DNA of 64,000 bases from a virus, in IMG/VR virus record IMGVR_UViG_3300023239_000006, positions 62,001 to 126,000 of that record. The stretch is one strand, 5' to 3'. Both the position numbers and the translations under genes were made by a program. Each line of letters starts with the position of its first letter. Within the stretch, counting starts at the first letter, position 1. The notes under the pieces are model-generated. The model was not told the origin of the DNA and ran no database searches. It saw nothing but the letters and a program-made list of their open reading frames with translations. Shown here in pieces: positions 6,740 through 16,011 of this stretch.

Positions 6740-7888
6740 ATGGCACTATCTATAAATCCTTTGGCACAACTGATTTCAACAGCGACATCTAGTATTGCAC
6801 AGGCAACAAATGAAGCAAATGCAGCTCTACCAGGTATAGGGGATGCGTTCTCAAAAGCTAACCTAGACGCTAAGATCGGAAGACTAAGCGGAGAAATTGG
6901 TAGCGGGTTAAACGGAATGACCACAGGGGCTAAGGGGTTACTATCTACAGCAAGTTCATCACTTAATGGAGTTGGCGGCTCTATCGGAAATGCCCTTGGA
7001 CAGATTAATACCACAGGACTCGGCGGACTAGGCACTAGTATCCAAAGCTCAGTAGCAGGCGGTATTAGTAGTCTACAAACGGCAGTTGGGGCAACTAGTA
7101 ATATTACAGCGGATATTTCCGGCACACTTAACAAACTAGCAGGCGGTAATCTCGGCGGCGGATTACAAGCTCTTGCTGGAGATATTAGTAAAGCAGCAGG
7201 CATGCTAAACAATTTTCTAAGCCTAAAACGTGGAGCTAATTTACCAGCCGGTGGCCAGCTATTCACTCAAAACGGACAAGCTATTAAATTACAAGCTAGT
7301 GCCAAAAACGATTGGCGTGTAAGATTAAATGCTAACTGGACATTATTTGACAGTCCGCTGTTTAGCCTGTTGGAGAATACCGGCGGTGTTGTGTGGCCTT
7401 ACTTGCCTAACATCACAGTTTCTACTAAAGCAAATTATAATTCAGTAGAAACTACTCACAGTAACTATCCTACACAGGGATATAAAAACAGTGTAGTTGA
7501 AGACATCTCTATTGTTGGAGAGTTTACTTGCGAAACAGAAACAGATGCCGCTTACTGGATAGCAGCAACTACATTTTTTAAGACCGCTACAAAGATGTTT
7601 TTTGGACAAGGAGCTAATGCAGGTAATCCTCCAATCATTTGCAACCTAAGCGGATATGGATCAAGTGTATTTGATTCAATTCCTGTTGTAGTAAAAAGTT
7701 TTAGCGTAGACCTAAAAGATGATACCAACTATATTCAGTGTAACACCTTTGGAACTAATACTTGGGTACCAGTAGTTAGCACTATTTCAGTTACAGTAAG
7801 TCCAATTTACAACAGAGCAAACTTGAGAAAGTTCAGCCTAGCAGATTATGCCAAAGGCAAAGTAGCATCAAGTACAGGATATATCTAA
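6740..7888 (+). CDS. 48: Baseplate tail-tube cap protein gp48
   Basis: 382 residues, near T4 gp48 (364). It closes the top of the baseplate hub and, with gp54, starts tail-tube polymerisation. The first 150 residues are Gly/Ser/Ala-rich helices (LSGEIGSGLNG). The C-terminal domain has the family pattern: NSVVEDISIVGEFTCE, AAYWIAATTFFKTATKM and VVVKSFSVDLKDDTNYI, typical of the tube-like fold. First gene of the plus-strand baseplate operon, one base before gp53. gp54, its usual partner, was not recognised in this window. Confidence 0.85.
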   Translation: MALSINPLAQLISTATSSIAQATNEANAALPGIGDAFSKANLDAKIGRLSGEIGSGLNGMTTGAKGLLSTASSSLNGVGGSIGNALGQINTTGLGGLGTSIQSSVAGGISSLQTAVGATSNITADISGTLNKLAGGNLGGGLQALAGDISKAAGMLNNFLSLKRGANLPAGGQLFTQNGQAIKLQASAKNDWRVRLNANWTLFDSPLFSLLENTGGVVWPYLPNITVSTKANYNSVETTHSNYPTQGYKNSVVEDISIVGEFTCETETDAAYWIAATTFFKTATKMFFGQGANAGNPPIICNLSGYGSSVFDSIPVVVKSFSVDLKDDTNYIQCNTFGTNTWVPVVSTISVTVSPIYNRANLRKFSLADYAKGKVASSTGYI

Positions 7889-7889
7889 T

Positions 7890-8189
7890 ATGGCACAATA
7901 TAAATCTACAAGTCCGTGGGCAGCTACAAGACAAAACAATCTATATTTGGAATTACTAGAAATTAGACCTGTACCTTCTGAACCCGACGATTTTAAATAT
8001 ACGATCGAAAATCAGTATAGGCATCGGCCTGATTTGTTAGCCTATGATTTATACGGTAATGTAAAATTATGGTGGGTATTTGTTCAACGTAACATGAGTG
8101 TTTTACGAGACCCAATATATGATTTTGAACCAGGAACAACCATTTTCTTGCCTAAAAAATCTAATCTAGAAAAATATCTAGGAGTATAA
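7890..8189 (+). CDS. 53: Baseplate wedge protein gp53
   Basis: 99 residues, shorter than T4 gp53 (196) but typical for the marine T4-like group. It contains the core of the gp53 family: an N-terminal Y-L-L segment, RHRPDLLAYDLYGN and LWWVFVQRN, then FEPGTTIFLPKK, a LysM-like ending. gp53 joins wedges around the hub. It starts one base after gp48 and ends with an AGGAG that serves the next gene. Confidence 0.85.
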   Translation: MAQYKSTSPWAATRQNNLYLELLEIRPVPSEPDDFKYTIENQYRHRPDLLAYDLYGNVKLWWVFVQRNMSVLRDPIYDFEPGTTIFLPKKSNLEKYLGV

Positions 8190-8190
8190 A

Positions 8191-10527
8191 TTGGCATTAT
8201 TTAGAGATCTTGGTACAGCAGCATTAAACATTGTTAAACCGGACGGAACAAATATTATTAGTTCCGGACTGTCTTCTCTGGTAAGTATCGGGTCGGCAGT
8301 ACGTACAACCTTAGAGAATCCAGCAAGAGCTACTGACAAACTAGTTGATGGCGTTAGTAAGGTAGCTACTGATCCTAACAAGCCGTTATCTGTAGTGACT
8401 AGAAATCTTCCAAGCGTGATTAAGAATCCCTTAGAAAAATTCGCATCAGTTAATTACATGTGGACATTAGCATGTCTAACTCCTAAACAATTTAATAATC
8501 CGTCCTTGTATAGAAACAATGATCAAGTGTGGACAAATGACAGTTATATAGATGATAAAACTGGTAACACATTCAGTTCAACTGTGATATTTTCTTCCGG
8601 CGGTCGATTTGATAGTCAGCGAACTAAAACAGCTAGTGGATCTCCTGAATACTATATTCAGAATTTTGTTATGAAAACTACTGTTGGTGCAAACAGTAAA
8701 ACTGGTAATAGTAACGCATTTAAATTTGAATTTGATATATATGAACCACACAGCATGGGACTGTTGTTACAGAGTCTTCAAGTAGCTGCAAACACTGCTG
8801 GATATATCAACTATCTTAGTAATGCTCCTTATGTTTTAAAATTAGACTTTATGGGATGGGACGATCTAGGTCTTGGTTACAAAGCAGTAAAATCAAAATA
8901 CTTTGTTCTTAGACTAACCTCGTGTAAGTTTAGCGTTAACGAAGGCGGCAGTACTTATAAAGTAGAAGCTGTTCCGTATAATCATCAAGGGTTTAGTGAT
9001 GATATCAATACTGCCTACACTGACTTAAAATTAGTAGCGTCTACTCAAGGAACTGTTGAAGAAATACTATCTACTGGACCAGAAAGTTTGCAAGCAGTTC
9101 TTAACAAAATTGAACAGAAGTTAGTTGCTGATAAACAAGTTGGAGTGGCTGATCAATATGAAATTCAGTTTCCAAAAGACTCTTCTTCCTTTCAGCGAGC
9201 TAATGCTCCAGTAGGAACACAAAAAGCAACATCAAGTCCCGGCCAGCTAGCAAAAATAGTAATAGCTGGAAGTAATACTGAAGTAGTAGCTGCTTTTGAT
9301 AAAAACGAAATTGGCGGTTCAAGTTTAGGATTTAGTCAAAGTAGTGGCGGCAACATGACCTTTAAGAAAGCCGGCGATCAGTATGACGCTAAGACCGGAG
9401 TTGTTAAACGAGACAACATGACTATTGATCCTAAAAACAGATCATTTCAATTTAGCCAAGGACAAACACTTACCGCAATTATTAATCAGGTAGTAGTCAG
9501 TTCTAAGTATGCACAAGATGCAGTTACCAGTGTGAAAAATCTTAAGGATGGGTTTATTAAGTGGTTCCGTCTTGATGTACAAATTGAACTACTAGACTTT
9601 GATGTACTAACTAGCGACTTTGCTAAGAAAATTACATATCGAGTAGTTCCGTATTTCGTACATCATTCTATATTTTCTAATCCTAATTCAGTACCCATTG
9701 GATATCCAAAGTTGCTAGGTAGAATTTGTAAAGGATACGAATACATATACAGCGGTCAAAACGTAGATGTCCTTAAGTTTGACATAAAAATTAATAATAT
9801 GTTCTATACTGGTATTCAACCAGGTAACCCTGCAGATGCTTCTACGGCTAGTAACCAAGATCAAAAGGGTGTAGCAGCAGAACAGCCTAAAGAGTCAAGA
9901 GTTGCCGACGGCGGATCAAGAGCTGCACAAACAGCTAACCTAGGAAGATCTAGACCTAAAAAGACTCCAGAACAGATAGTAGCAATGAAAGGCGGCACTG
10001 GCGATTCTAACACTGAGCGACAGGTAGCGGAACAGTTTCATAGAGCATTTACACAGAGCCAAGCAGAGATGGTAACTGTTAATTTGGAAATTTTAGGGGA
10101 TACCTATTGGGTAGTAGATAGCGGACAGGGAAACTATTTTGCCGCTACTGTAGAACCGCAAGCACAAATTACAGAAGACGGTACAATGAATTACGAAAGC
10201 GGCGATGTTTTCATTTATTTGACCTTTAGAACTCCAATTGATATTAATCAAGAAACAGGATTATATAATTTTCCTAAAGCTGAAAGTCCATTCACTGGGA
10301 TCTACAGGGTAACTATGTGCGAAAATATATTCAGCGACGGTATTTTTAAACAAAAACTAACTTGTATTAGAATGCCAGGACAGCCAGCTGACTATGCAGA
10401 CAGCCCAGCAGAGATTAAATCAGATCTCAGAACAGATCCAGCCAATGCATTATCTATTAAACTTGGCCCAGAAGAAAAACCTAAAACATCCGTAATAGAT
10501 AATACGCCACCAGTGGATTACACATAA
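8191..10527 (+). CDS. Baseplate hub structural protein (gp27-like)
   Basis: 778 residues beginning at TTG 8191, chosen because AGGAG (8180-8184) is correctly spaced and the frame follows gp53 directly. Residues about 85-320 carry hub-type features (VLKLDFMGWDD, LTSCKFSVNEGG, VEAVPYNHQGF) resembling the tube-like domains of T4 gp27 that thread the gp5 spike, and it lies immediately before gp5. A low-complexity Gly/Asp/Ala segment (about 545-610) precedes a C-terminal domain of about 170 residues. It is twice the length of T4 gp27 (391), so extra domains are present. The gp27 assignment rests on position and fold-like features, not on clear sequence identity. Confidence 0.6.
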   Translation: MALFRDLGTAALNIVKPDGTNIISSGLSSLVSIGSAVRTTLENPARATDKLVDGVSKVATDPNKPLSVVTRNLPSVIKNPLEKFASVNYMWTLACLTPKQFNNPSLYRNNDQVWTNDSYIDDKTGNTFSSTVIFSSGGRFDSQRTKTASGSPEYYIQNFVMKTTVGANSKTGNSNAFKFEFDIYEPHSMGLLLQSLQVAANTAGYINYLSNAPYVLKLDFMGWDDLGLGYKAVKSKYFVLRLTSCKFSVNEGGSTYKVEAVPYNHQGFSDDINTAYTDLKLVASTQGTVEEILSTGPESLQAVLNKIEQKLVADKQVGVADQYEIQFPKDSSSFQRANAPVGTQKATSSPGQLAKIVIAGSNTEVVAAFDKNEIGGSSLGFSQSSGGNMTFKKAGDQYDAKTGVVKRDNMTIDPKNRSFQFSQGQTLTAIINQVVVSSKYAQDAVTSVKNLKDGFIKWFRLDVQIELLDFDVLTSDFAKKITYRVVPYFVHHSIFSNPNSVPIGYPKLLGRICKGYEYIYSGQNVDVLKFDIKINNMFYTGIQPGNPADASTASNQDQKGVAAEQPKESRVADGGSRAAQTANLGRSRPKKTPEQIVAMKGGTGDSNTERQVAEQFHRAFTQSQAEMVTVNLEILGDTYWVVDSGQGNYFAATVEPQAQITEDGTMNYESGDVFIYLTFRTPIDINQETGLYNFPKAESPFTGIYRVTMCENIFSDGIFKQKLTCIRMPGQPADYADSPAEIKSDLRTDPANALSIKLGPEEKPKTSVIDNTPPVDYT

Positions 10528-10528
10528 T

Positions 10529-12127
10529 ATGTCACAACAAAAACGTAGCTCAGTAGCAGTAACAGACAAAAAAGATATCGGCGCAGGGCCCTACTTGGCT
10601 AAAATTATTAGTCACTTAGATCCAAGTTTTATGGGAAGTTTAGAAGTTACTTTACTTAGAAATCAAGGAAACACTATTGGCGAGGATACACAAACATACA
10701 TTGTAAAATGTGCCCAGCCATTTTATGGGTACACTGCCTATGAGAACATGGGACAAAATACTGCTACTGACGGAAAAGTTCCAACAATTGAAGCGTTTAA
10801 CGATACTCAAAAAAGCTATGGTATGTGGTTCGTACCACCAGATCCGGGAGTAACAGTATTAGTAGTATTTGTTGATGGAGATCCTAGTCAAGGATATTGG
10901 ATTGGATGTATACCTAGTAGATTTGCTAATAATATGGTTCCTGCAATCGCAGGGTCAACACAAGTCGATATGGACAAGGCGGACAAAGACAAATATAATA
11001 CTAAACAGCCATTGCCAATTGCAGAACTAAATCGTAGATTGAATGCAAAAGACCAGTCAGTTGACATTGATAATAAAAAGAGGCCATTACACCCTATTGC
11101 TGAAAGATTCTTAGAACAAGGACTAGTAGAAGATGATGTCCGGGGAGTTACTACTTCAAGTGCTAGACGTAATACTCCTAGCATGGTATTCGGAATATCT
11201 ACTCCAGGACCACTAGACAAACGTAGCCAAGCAAAGAAAGCAAGATTAGGAACATTGTCAAGCCAAACAACTGCAACAGTTCCAGTCAGCAGACTAGGCG
11301 GAACACAGTTTGTCATGGACGACGGCGACGATCGTTATCAACGTGCAACGCCAGCAGGAGGTCCAACAGCCGGCCCTGTAAAGTATGCAGATGTACTTGC
11401 CGGCGAAAAGGGCGACCCTACTATTCCGTACAGCGAATACTTCCGTATCCGTACAAGAACCGGCCACCAACTGCTAATGCATAACAGCGAAGATTTAATC
11501 TACATTGGAAATGCTAGAGGTACATCATGGGTAGAACTGACTAGCAATGGTAAAATAGATATCTATGCTGCCGATAGTATCAGTATCCATACTGAAAATG
11601 ATTTAAACATTAAAGCAGCCCGTGATATTAACATGGAAGCTGGCCGCAACATTAATATCAAAACGTTGTCTGGGCAAATGCATGTTGAAACTGCAACAAA
11701 TTTTGAAGTATTTGCCAATGCTGATGGCAAAATTACTATAGGTAAGAATCTTGATATACTTGTAGGTGCAAATACAAAAGTATCTCAAGTAGGAACATTT
11801 GATCTTAATTCAGGCGGTGATAACAAATTTAGTACTTCTGGAAACACTAGTATAGGTAGTGCAGGGGATCATAAAGAAACTGCGGCAACTATTAACATGA
11901 ACAGTGATCTTGCTGCTGATCCAGCAGTAAATGCCGACTTCGTTAGGCCGTTACCGTTACATGCTAATCCAGTAACGAGTGGTGATAGGAATTGGGCATC
12001 AACAAAATATCAGTCAGGTACCACAAACAGTATTATGAAACGCATACCTATGCACGAGCCTTGGCCGCTGCATGAGAATCAAGCACCTAACTTATTAACT
12101 CCGGATAACACGGATAGGGACGTATAA
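10529..12127 (+). CDS. 5: Baseplate central spike gp5-like, without lysozyme domain
   Basis: 532 residues, close to T4 gp5 (575). The N-terminal OB-fold-type domain (about 18-135) contains GPYLAKIISHLDP and GYWIGCIPSR. Residues about 300-450 form the trimeric beta-helix spike, seen as short repeats (NLNIKAARDINMEAGRNINI; IDIYAADSISIH). Between them T4 has a lysozyme domain; here there is only a linker rich in Thr/Arg/Pro (about 150-290), and no catalytic E-x8-D-x5-T pattern is visible. Peptidoglycan digestion during entry must be done by another protein, if at all. Overlap with neighbours is minimal: one base after the hub gene. Confidence 0.85.
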   Translation: MSQQKRSSVAVTDKKDIGAGPYLAKIISHLDPSFMGSLEVTLLRNQGNTIGEDTQTYIVKCAQPFYGYTAYENMGQNTATDGKVPTIEAFNDTQKSYGMWFVPPDPGVTVLVVFVDGDPSQGYWIGCIPSRFANNMVPAIAGSTQVDMDKADKDKYNTKQPLPIAELNRRLNAKDQSVDIDNKKRPLHPIAERFLEQGLVEDDVRGVTTSSARRNTPSMVFGISTPGPLDKRSQAKKARLGTLSSQTTATVPVSRLGGTQFVMDDGDDRYQRATPAGGPTAGPVKYADVLAGEKGDPTIPYSEYFRIRTRTGHQLLMHNSEDLIYIGNARGTSWVELTSNGKIDIYAADSISIHTENDLNIKAARDINMEAGRNINIKTLSGQMHVETATNFEVFANADGKITIGKNLDILVGANTKVSQVGTFDLNSGGDNKFSTSGNTSIGSAGDHKETAATINMNSDLAADPAVNADFVRPLPLHANPVTSGDRNWASTKYQSGTTNSIMKRIPMHEPWPLHENQAPNLLTPDNTDRDV

Positions 12128-12128
12128 C

Positions 12129-12566
12129 ATGGCCAATAAATTATATAATCAAAAAACTGTTGCAGTTAATAAAGCATCGGTCGGCGATGCAGGAGGCAGC
12201 TTTGCCTACAAAGGATTTAGTTCAAGCGAAACTAAAAAGAACTTTAAGCTCTATGATATAGACTTAGTCAAACAGGATTTACTCAATCATTTTTATATCC
12301 GTAAGGGTGAAAAATTAGAAAATCCAGAGTTTGGTACAATTATCTGGGACATGCTGTTCGAACAATTTACTGAAGATGTAAAAAATATGATTGCCAAAGA
12401 TGTTGAGGACATTATCAATTATGATCCTCGTATTGCGGTAAATCAAGTACAAATAGATAGTACTGACCAGGGTATTAGAATACAAGCAGATATTACATAT
12501 ATACCCTTTAACATTAACGAGCGCATGAGTTTTAATTTCGACAAGGACAATTCCGTCATTAACTGA
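12129..12566 (+). CDS. 25: Baseplate wedge protein gp25
   Basis: 145 residues, T4 gp25 is 132. Sheath-initiating wedge protein of the GPW/gp25 family. The conserved core is present: LVKQDLLNHFYIRKGE, the E-P-x-F-G-like motif read here as NPEFGTIIWD, and IINYDPRI. About 30 extra residues at the N-terminus (YKGFSSSETKKNFK) are typical of marine relatives. It follows gp5 by one base and precedes gp6 as in other contractile tails. Confidence 0.9.
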   Translation: MANKLYNQKTVAVNKASVGDAGGSFAYKGFSSSETKKNFKLYDIDLVKQDLLNHFYIRKGEKLENPEFGTIIWDMLFEQFTEDVKNMIAKDVEDIINYDPRIAVNQVQIDSTDQGIRIQADITYIPFNINERMSFNFDKDNSVIN

Positions 12567-12572
12567 GCACAT

Positions 12573-12580
12573 TATTTTGT
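12573..12580 (+). promoter_or_regulatory. Weak late-promoter-like element before gp6
   Basis: GGTAAATA, six of eight matches to the window's late element, lies 29 nt before the gp6 ATG in a 42-nt gap. Readthrough from 6706 may suffice. Confidence 0.3.
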
Positions 12581-12608
12581 TTGGTAAATATGATTATAGG
12601 ACTGAAAG

Positions 12609-15600
12609 ATGACAACGACAACAAGACAAAATAACTTAATTTTAAACCAAGATTGGACTAGAATCTATCAGACGTTTAGTAATGCTGACTTTAAAAGTTA
12701 CGACTTTGAAAATTTACGTCGTGTCATTATTACCTATCTCCGTGAAAACTATCCGGAAGATTTTAACGATTATATTGAGTCATCTGAGTACATGGCTCTT
12801 ATTGATGCTGTTGCATTTTTAGGTCAAAGTCTTGCTTTCCGTATTGATCTAGCATCAAGAGAAAACTTTATTGAGCTTGCAGAGCGTAAGGAAAGTGTCC
12901 TACGTCTTGCTCGTATGTTAAGCTACAACGCCAAAAGAAACATCTCTTCTAGCGGTCTTTTAAAATTCTCTACAGTTACAACTACCGAAGACATTCTTGA
13001 TAGTAACGGTAAAAACTTAGCACAGCAAATTATCTCTTGGAACGACCCAACTAACACTAACTGGTTAGAACAATTCATAACTGTGTTAAACTCTGCAATG
13101 GCAGATAATACAGAGTTTGGTCGTAGTCAAGGTAGTGCAACTATACAAGGCATTCCTACAGAACAATATAGATTGCGTAGCACCAGCACAGATGTTGCAG
13201 TTTACACATTTAACAAAACTGTAGCCGGCCGCGGCATGGCTTTTGAAATTGTAAGCACGTCATTTAATGGTAGCACCAGCATATACGAAGAACCGCCGGT
13301 TCCTGGTAATCAAGTAGGATTTGTCTACCGTAATGACGGCAAAGGGCCTGGTAGTTCTAACACTGGTTTTTACTTGATGTTTAAACAGGGCAGTTTAGAG
13401 CTTGCAGACTTTAATATTGAAGTTCCTACAACTAATGAAACAGTCTCAGTTGACAGTGTTAACATTAATAACAATGATGTATGGTTATACAGCCTAAGCT
13501 CAACAGGCACACAACTAAATGAATGGACTCCGGTATCTACGTTACTAGGTAACAATATTGCCTACAATAGTCTAAGTCAAGATATTAGAAATATCTACTC
13601 AGTTGTTACTAAAGAAAACGACCGTATTGATTTAAAATTTGCTGATGGAGTATACGGTAATATTCCACAAGGTGCATTTAGAGTTTACTATAGAGTTAGT
13701 AACGGATTATCATATACTATTGCACCGGCAGAAATGCGCGGTATTAACATTGCAGTTCCTTATACTAACAAACAAGGAGTACAGCATACATTAACTATTG
13801 GGCTAGCATTGCAGTCAAGTGTATCTTCAAGTGCAGCTTCTGAAGATATTGACACTATTAGAACAAATGCACCTGCGGTATATTATACACAAAATAGAAT
13901 GATTACTGGTGAAGATTACAATCTTGCACCGTTATCAAGTAGCCAAGATATTTTAAAAATTAAAGCAGTTAATAGAACAAGTAGCGGAATTTCTCGCAAC
14001 TTTGAAATTATTGATGCCAGCGGAAAATACAGTTCAGTTAATGTATTTGCAAATGACGGATTCTTATATAAAGAAGAAATTGAAAGAGCATTGACTTTTA
14101 ACTGGTCAAACCGAATAGATATTATTAATTTTATTAAGCGTAGTGTTGAGCCTGTATTTACAGACACCGATGTTTATAACTTCTACATAACTAATTTTGA
14201 TAAAATAACATTCACTGAAACTAACACTGTATGGGAACAAACAACAACTCAAGTAAATCTTACTACCGGGTATTTTAAAAACTCAGTAGACCAATCGTTA
14301 TTCCAAGTTGGCACTTATTCTACTAATAATTTAAAATATGTTAAATTTGGTGCGTTGGTTAAATTTGTTCCTCCTACAGGTAAAGCATTTAAGAATGGAC
14401 AAATTGTAGACATTAACCTTGCAGATTCGTTGCAAACTGATCGACTGTGGACCAAAGTAATTAAAGTTGTCGGCGACGGTACAAATTCTGGCAGAGGTAT
14501 ATTAACATCGGGACTAGGTCCTGTGTCGTTTAGTGATACTATTCCGTCTGGAGCAATAGCTCAGCGTATTATTCCAAAATTTGTAAATGATCTGCCTGCT
14601 GCATTAGAATCGGAAATTGTTAATCAAGTATCTCAAAATTTAAATTTTGGACTGCGATTTGAAGTTGAAGCATCAACATGGAATATTATCACTTCATCTA
14701 ACCTAGATTCAGTTAGTGACTTTAGTTTAGGACGTTCAGGTGACACTACTAGCAACAATTTAGATGCATCATGGATAATTGCATTTATTAGAGAAGCAGA
14801 TCAATATAGAGTACGGATACGAGGCCTAGACTATATTGCTGGTAGTGTTGAACAAAATAGATTTTACTATGATGTTAACCAAAAACAATACAATAATCAA
14901 GTTGGCGCAGTTGTAAAAGATACTGTAACAATTTTAGGAATCAACACAGTTAGCGATGGATCAGGTAGTGCTATCAAGCAGGATTTCGCATTTGAAGTTA
15001 CCGATACTATTAAATTTGACGATGGATATGAAAGTGCAAAAGAAATCAAAGTTGCATTTTCAGATATTGACAGCGACGGCGTTATTGATAATCCTGAGCA
15101 ATTTGAACAGATTATAGGTGAAGATGCAGATTTAAATTATCTATTCTTCCAAGAAGTAACAGATTCTGCAGGAAACACAACATACGAATTGGTTGATAAT
15201 TCTTCTAATAATATCACAGTGGTACAGAAAGAATCACTAGTTAACGTTAATGATTATGCCAACGGCAATTTAATTTATTTTTATGACTTTGCAGAAAATC
15301 GTGTTAAGCGAGTAAACAAAGTTACTAACACATTGATATTAGAAAGCTCCTACAAAGGAGTAGTTGGTAGAGATAAATTAAAATTCCAATACGTGCATAA
15401 CGCTAGTGTTGATCGCCGAATTGATCCTAGCGTAAGTAATATTATTGATGTATTTTTAATGACTAGAAGTTATGATACTGCTTATAGGATTTATCTAGCA
15501 GGCGGAAGTACAGAACCAGAAGCACCTAGCAGCGATAGTTTGCAAATAACGTTTGGTACAAATCTAAATGCGATTAAATCGATCAGCGATGAGATTATAT

Positions 15601-15989
15601 ATCATCCGGTAACCTACAAAGTATTATTTGGCAGCACTGCGGCAGCGAATCTACAAGCACAATTTAAAGTAGTTAAGAATCCTAATAAAGCAATCAACGA
15701 CAACGACCTCAAAGTAAGAATTATCACAGCTATTAATGAGTTCTTTGATATAAACAATTGGGACTTCGGAGATAGATTTTACTTAAGTGAAATGAACACA
15801 TATATACTAAACCAAACAGCACCAGACATTAGCAATTTAACAATAACACCAAGACAGGCTAGTTTAGCATTTGGTAGTTTATTTGAAATTCAAAGCGGGC
15901 CTGACGAAATTTTAATCAGCGGCGCAACAGTAGATGATGTAGAAATAGTGTCAGCAATAACAACCGCCGAAGTCGGTTCTAGCGTTTAA
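12609..15989 (+). CDS. 6: Baseplate wedge protein gp6
   Basis: 1,126 residues, against 660 in T4. gp6 (baseplate J-like) forms the continuous ring of the inner baseplate. The N-terminal 110 residues carry the family signature: DFENLRRVIITYLRENYPED, DYIESSEYMALIDAVAFLG, LASRENFIELAERKESVLRLA. A GPJ-like core with IRTNAPAVYYTQNRMITGEDY is at about 420-440. A middle insert of about 450 residues and a conserved C-terminal wedge-contact domain (LTITPRQASLAFGSLFEIQ) account for the length. AAAG serves as a modest ribosome-binding site. Confidence 0.9.
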   Translation: MTTTTRQNNLILNQDWTRIYQTFSNADFKSYDFENLRRVIITYLRENYPEDFNDYIESSEYMALIDAVAFLGQSLAFRIDLASRENFIELAERKESVLRLARMLSYNAKRNISSSGLLKFSTVTTTEDILDSNGKNLAQQIISWNDPTNTNWLEQFITVLNSAMADNTEFGRSQGSATIQGIPTEQYRLRSTSTDVAVYTFNKTVAGRGMAFEIVSTSFNGSTSIYEEPPVPGNQVGFVYRNDGKGPGSSNTGFYLMFKQGSLELADFNIEVPTTNETVSVDSVNINNNDVWLYSLSSTGTQLNEWTPVSTLLGNNIAYNSLSQDIRNIYSVVTKENDRIDLKFADGVYGNIPQGAFRVYYRVSNGLSYTIAPAEMRGINIAVPYTNKQGVQHTLTIGLALQSSVSSSAASEDIDTIRTNAPAVYYTQNRMITGEDYNLAPLSSSQDILKIKAVNRTSSGISRNFEIIDASGKYSSVNVFANDGFLYKEEIERALTFNWSNRIDIINFIKRSVEPVFTDTDVYNFYITNFDKITFTETNTVWEQTTTQVNLTTGYFKNSVDQSLFQVGTYSTNNLKYVKFGALVKFVPPTGKAFKNGQIVDINLADSLQTDRLWTKVIKVVGDGTNSGRGILTSGLGPVSFSDTIPSGAIAQRIIPKFVNDLPAALESEIVNQVSQNLNFGLRFEVEASTWNIITSSNLDSVSDFSLGRSGDTTSNNLDASWIIAFIREADQYRVRIRGLDYIAGSVEQNRFYYDVNQKQYNNQVGAVVKDTVTILGINTVSDGSGSAIKQDFAFEVTDTIKFDDGYESAKEIKVAFSDIDSDGVIDNPEQFEQIIGEDADLNYLFFQEVTDSAGNTTYELVDNSSNNITVVQKESLVNVNDYANGNLIYFYDFAENRVKRVNKVTNTLILESSYKGVVGRDKLKFQYVHNASVDRRIDPSVSNIIDVFLMTRSYDTAYRIYLAGGSTEPEAPSSDSLQITFGTNLNAIKSISDEIIYHPVTYKVLFGSTAAANLQAQFKVVKNPNKAINDNDLKVRIITAINEFFDINNWDFGDRFYLSEMNTYILNQTAPDISNLTITPRQASLAFGSLFEIQSGPDEILISGATVDDVEIVSAITTAEVGSSV

Positions 15990-16011
15990 CAGAGTATTAA
16001 GAAGATAAAAT

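Noticed and set aside
6625-7266. 213-codon minus-strand frame over gp48
   Set aside because: Antisense to a firm gene, Pro/Leu-rich, and overlaps the gp55 start.
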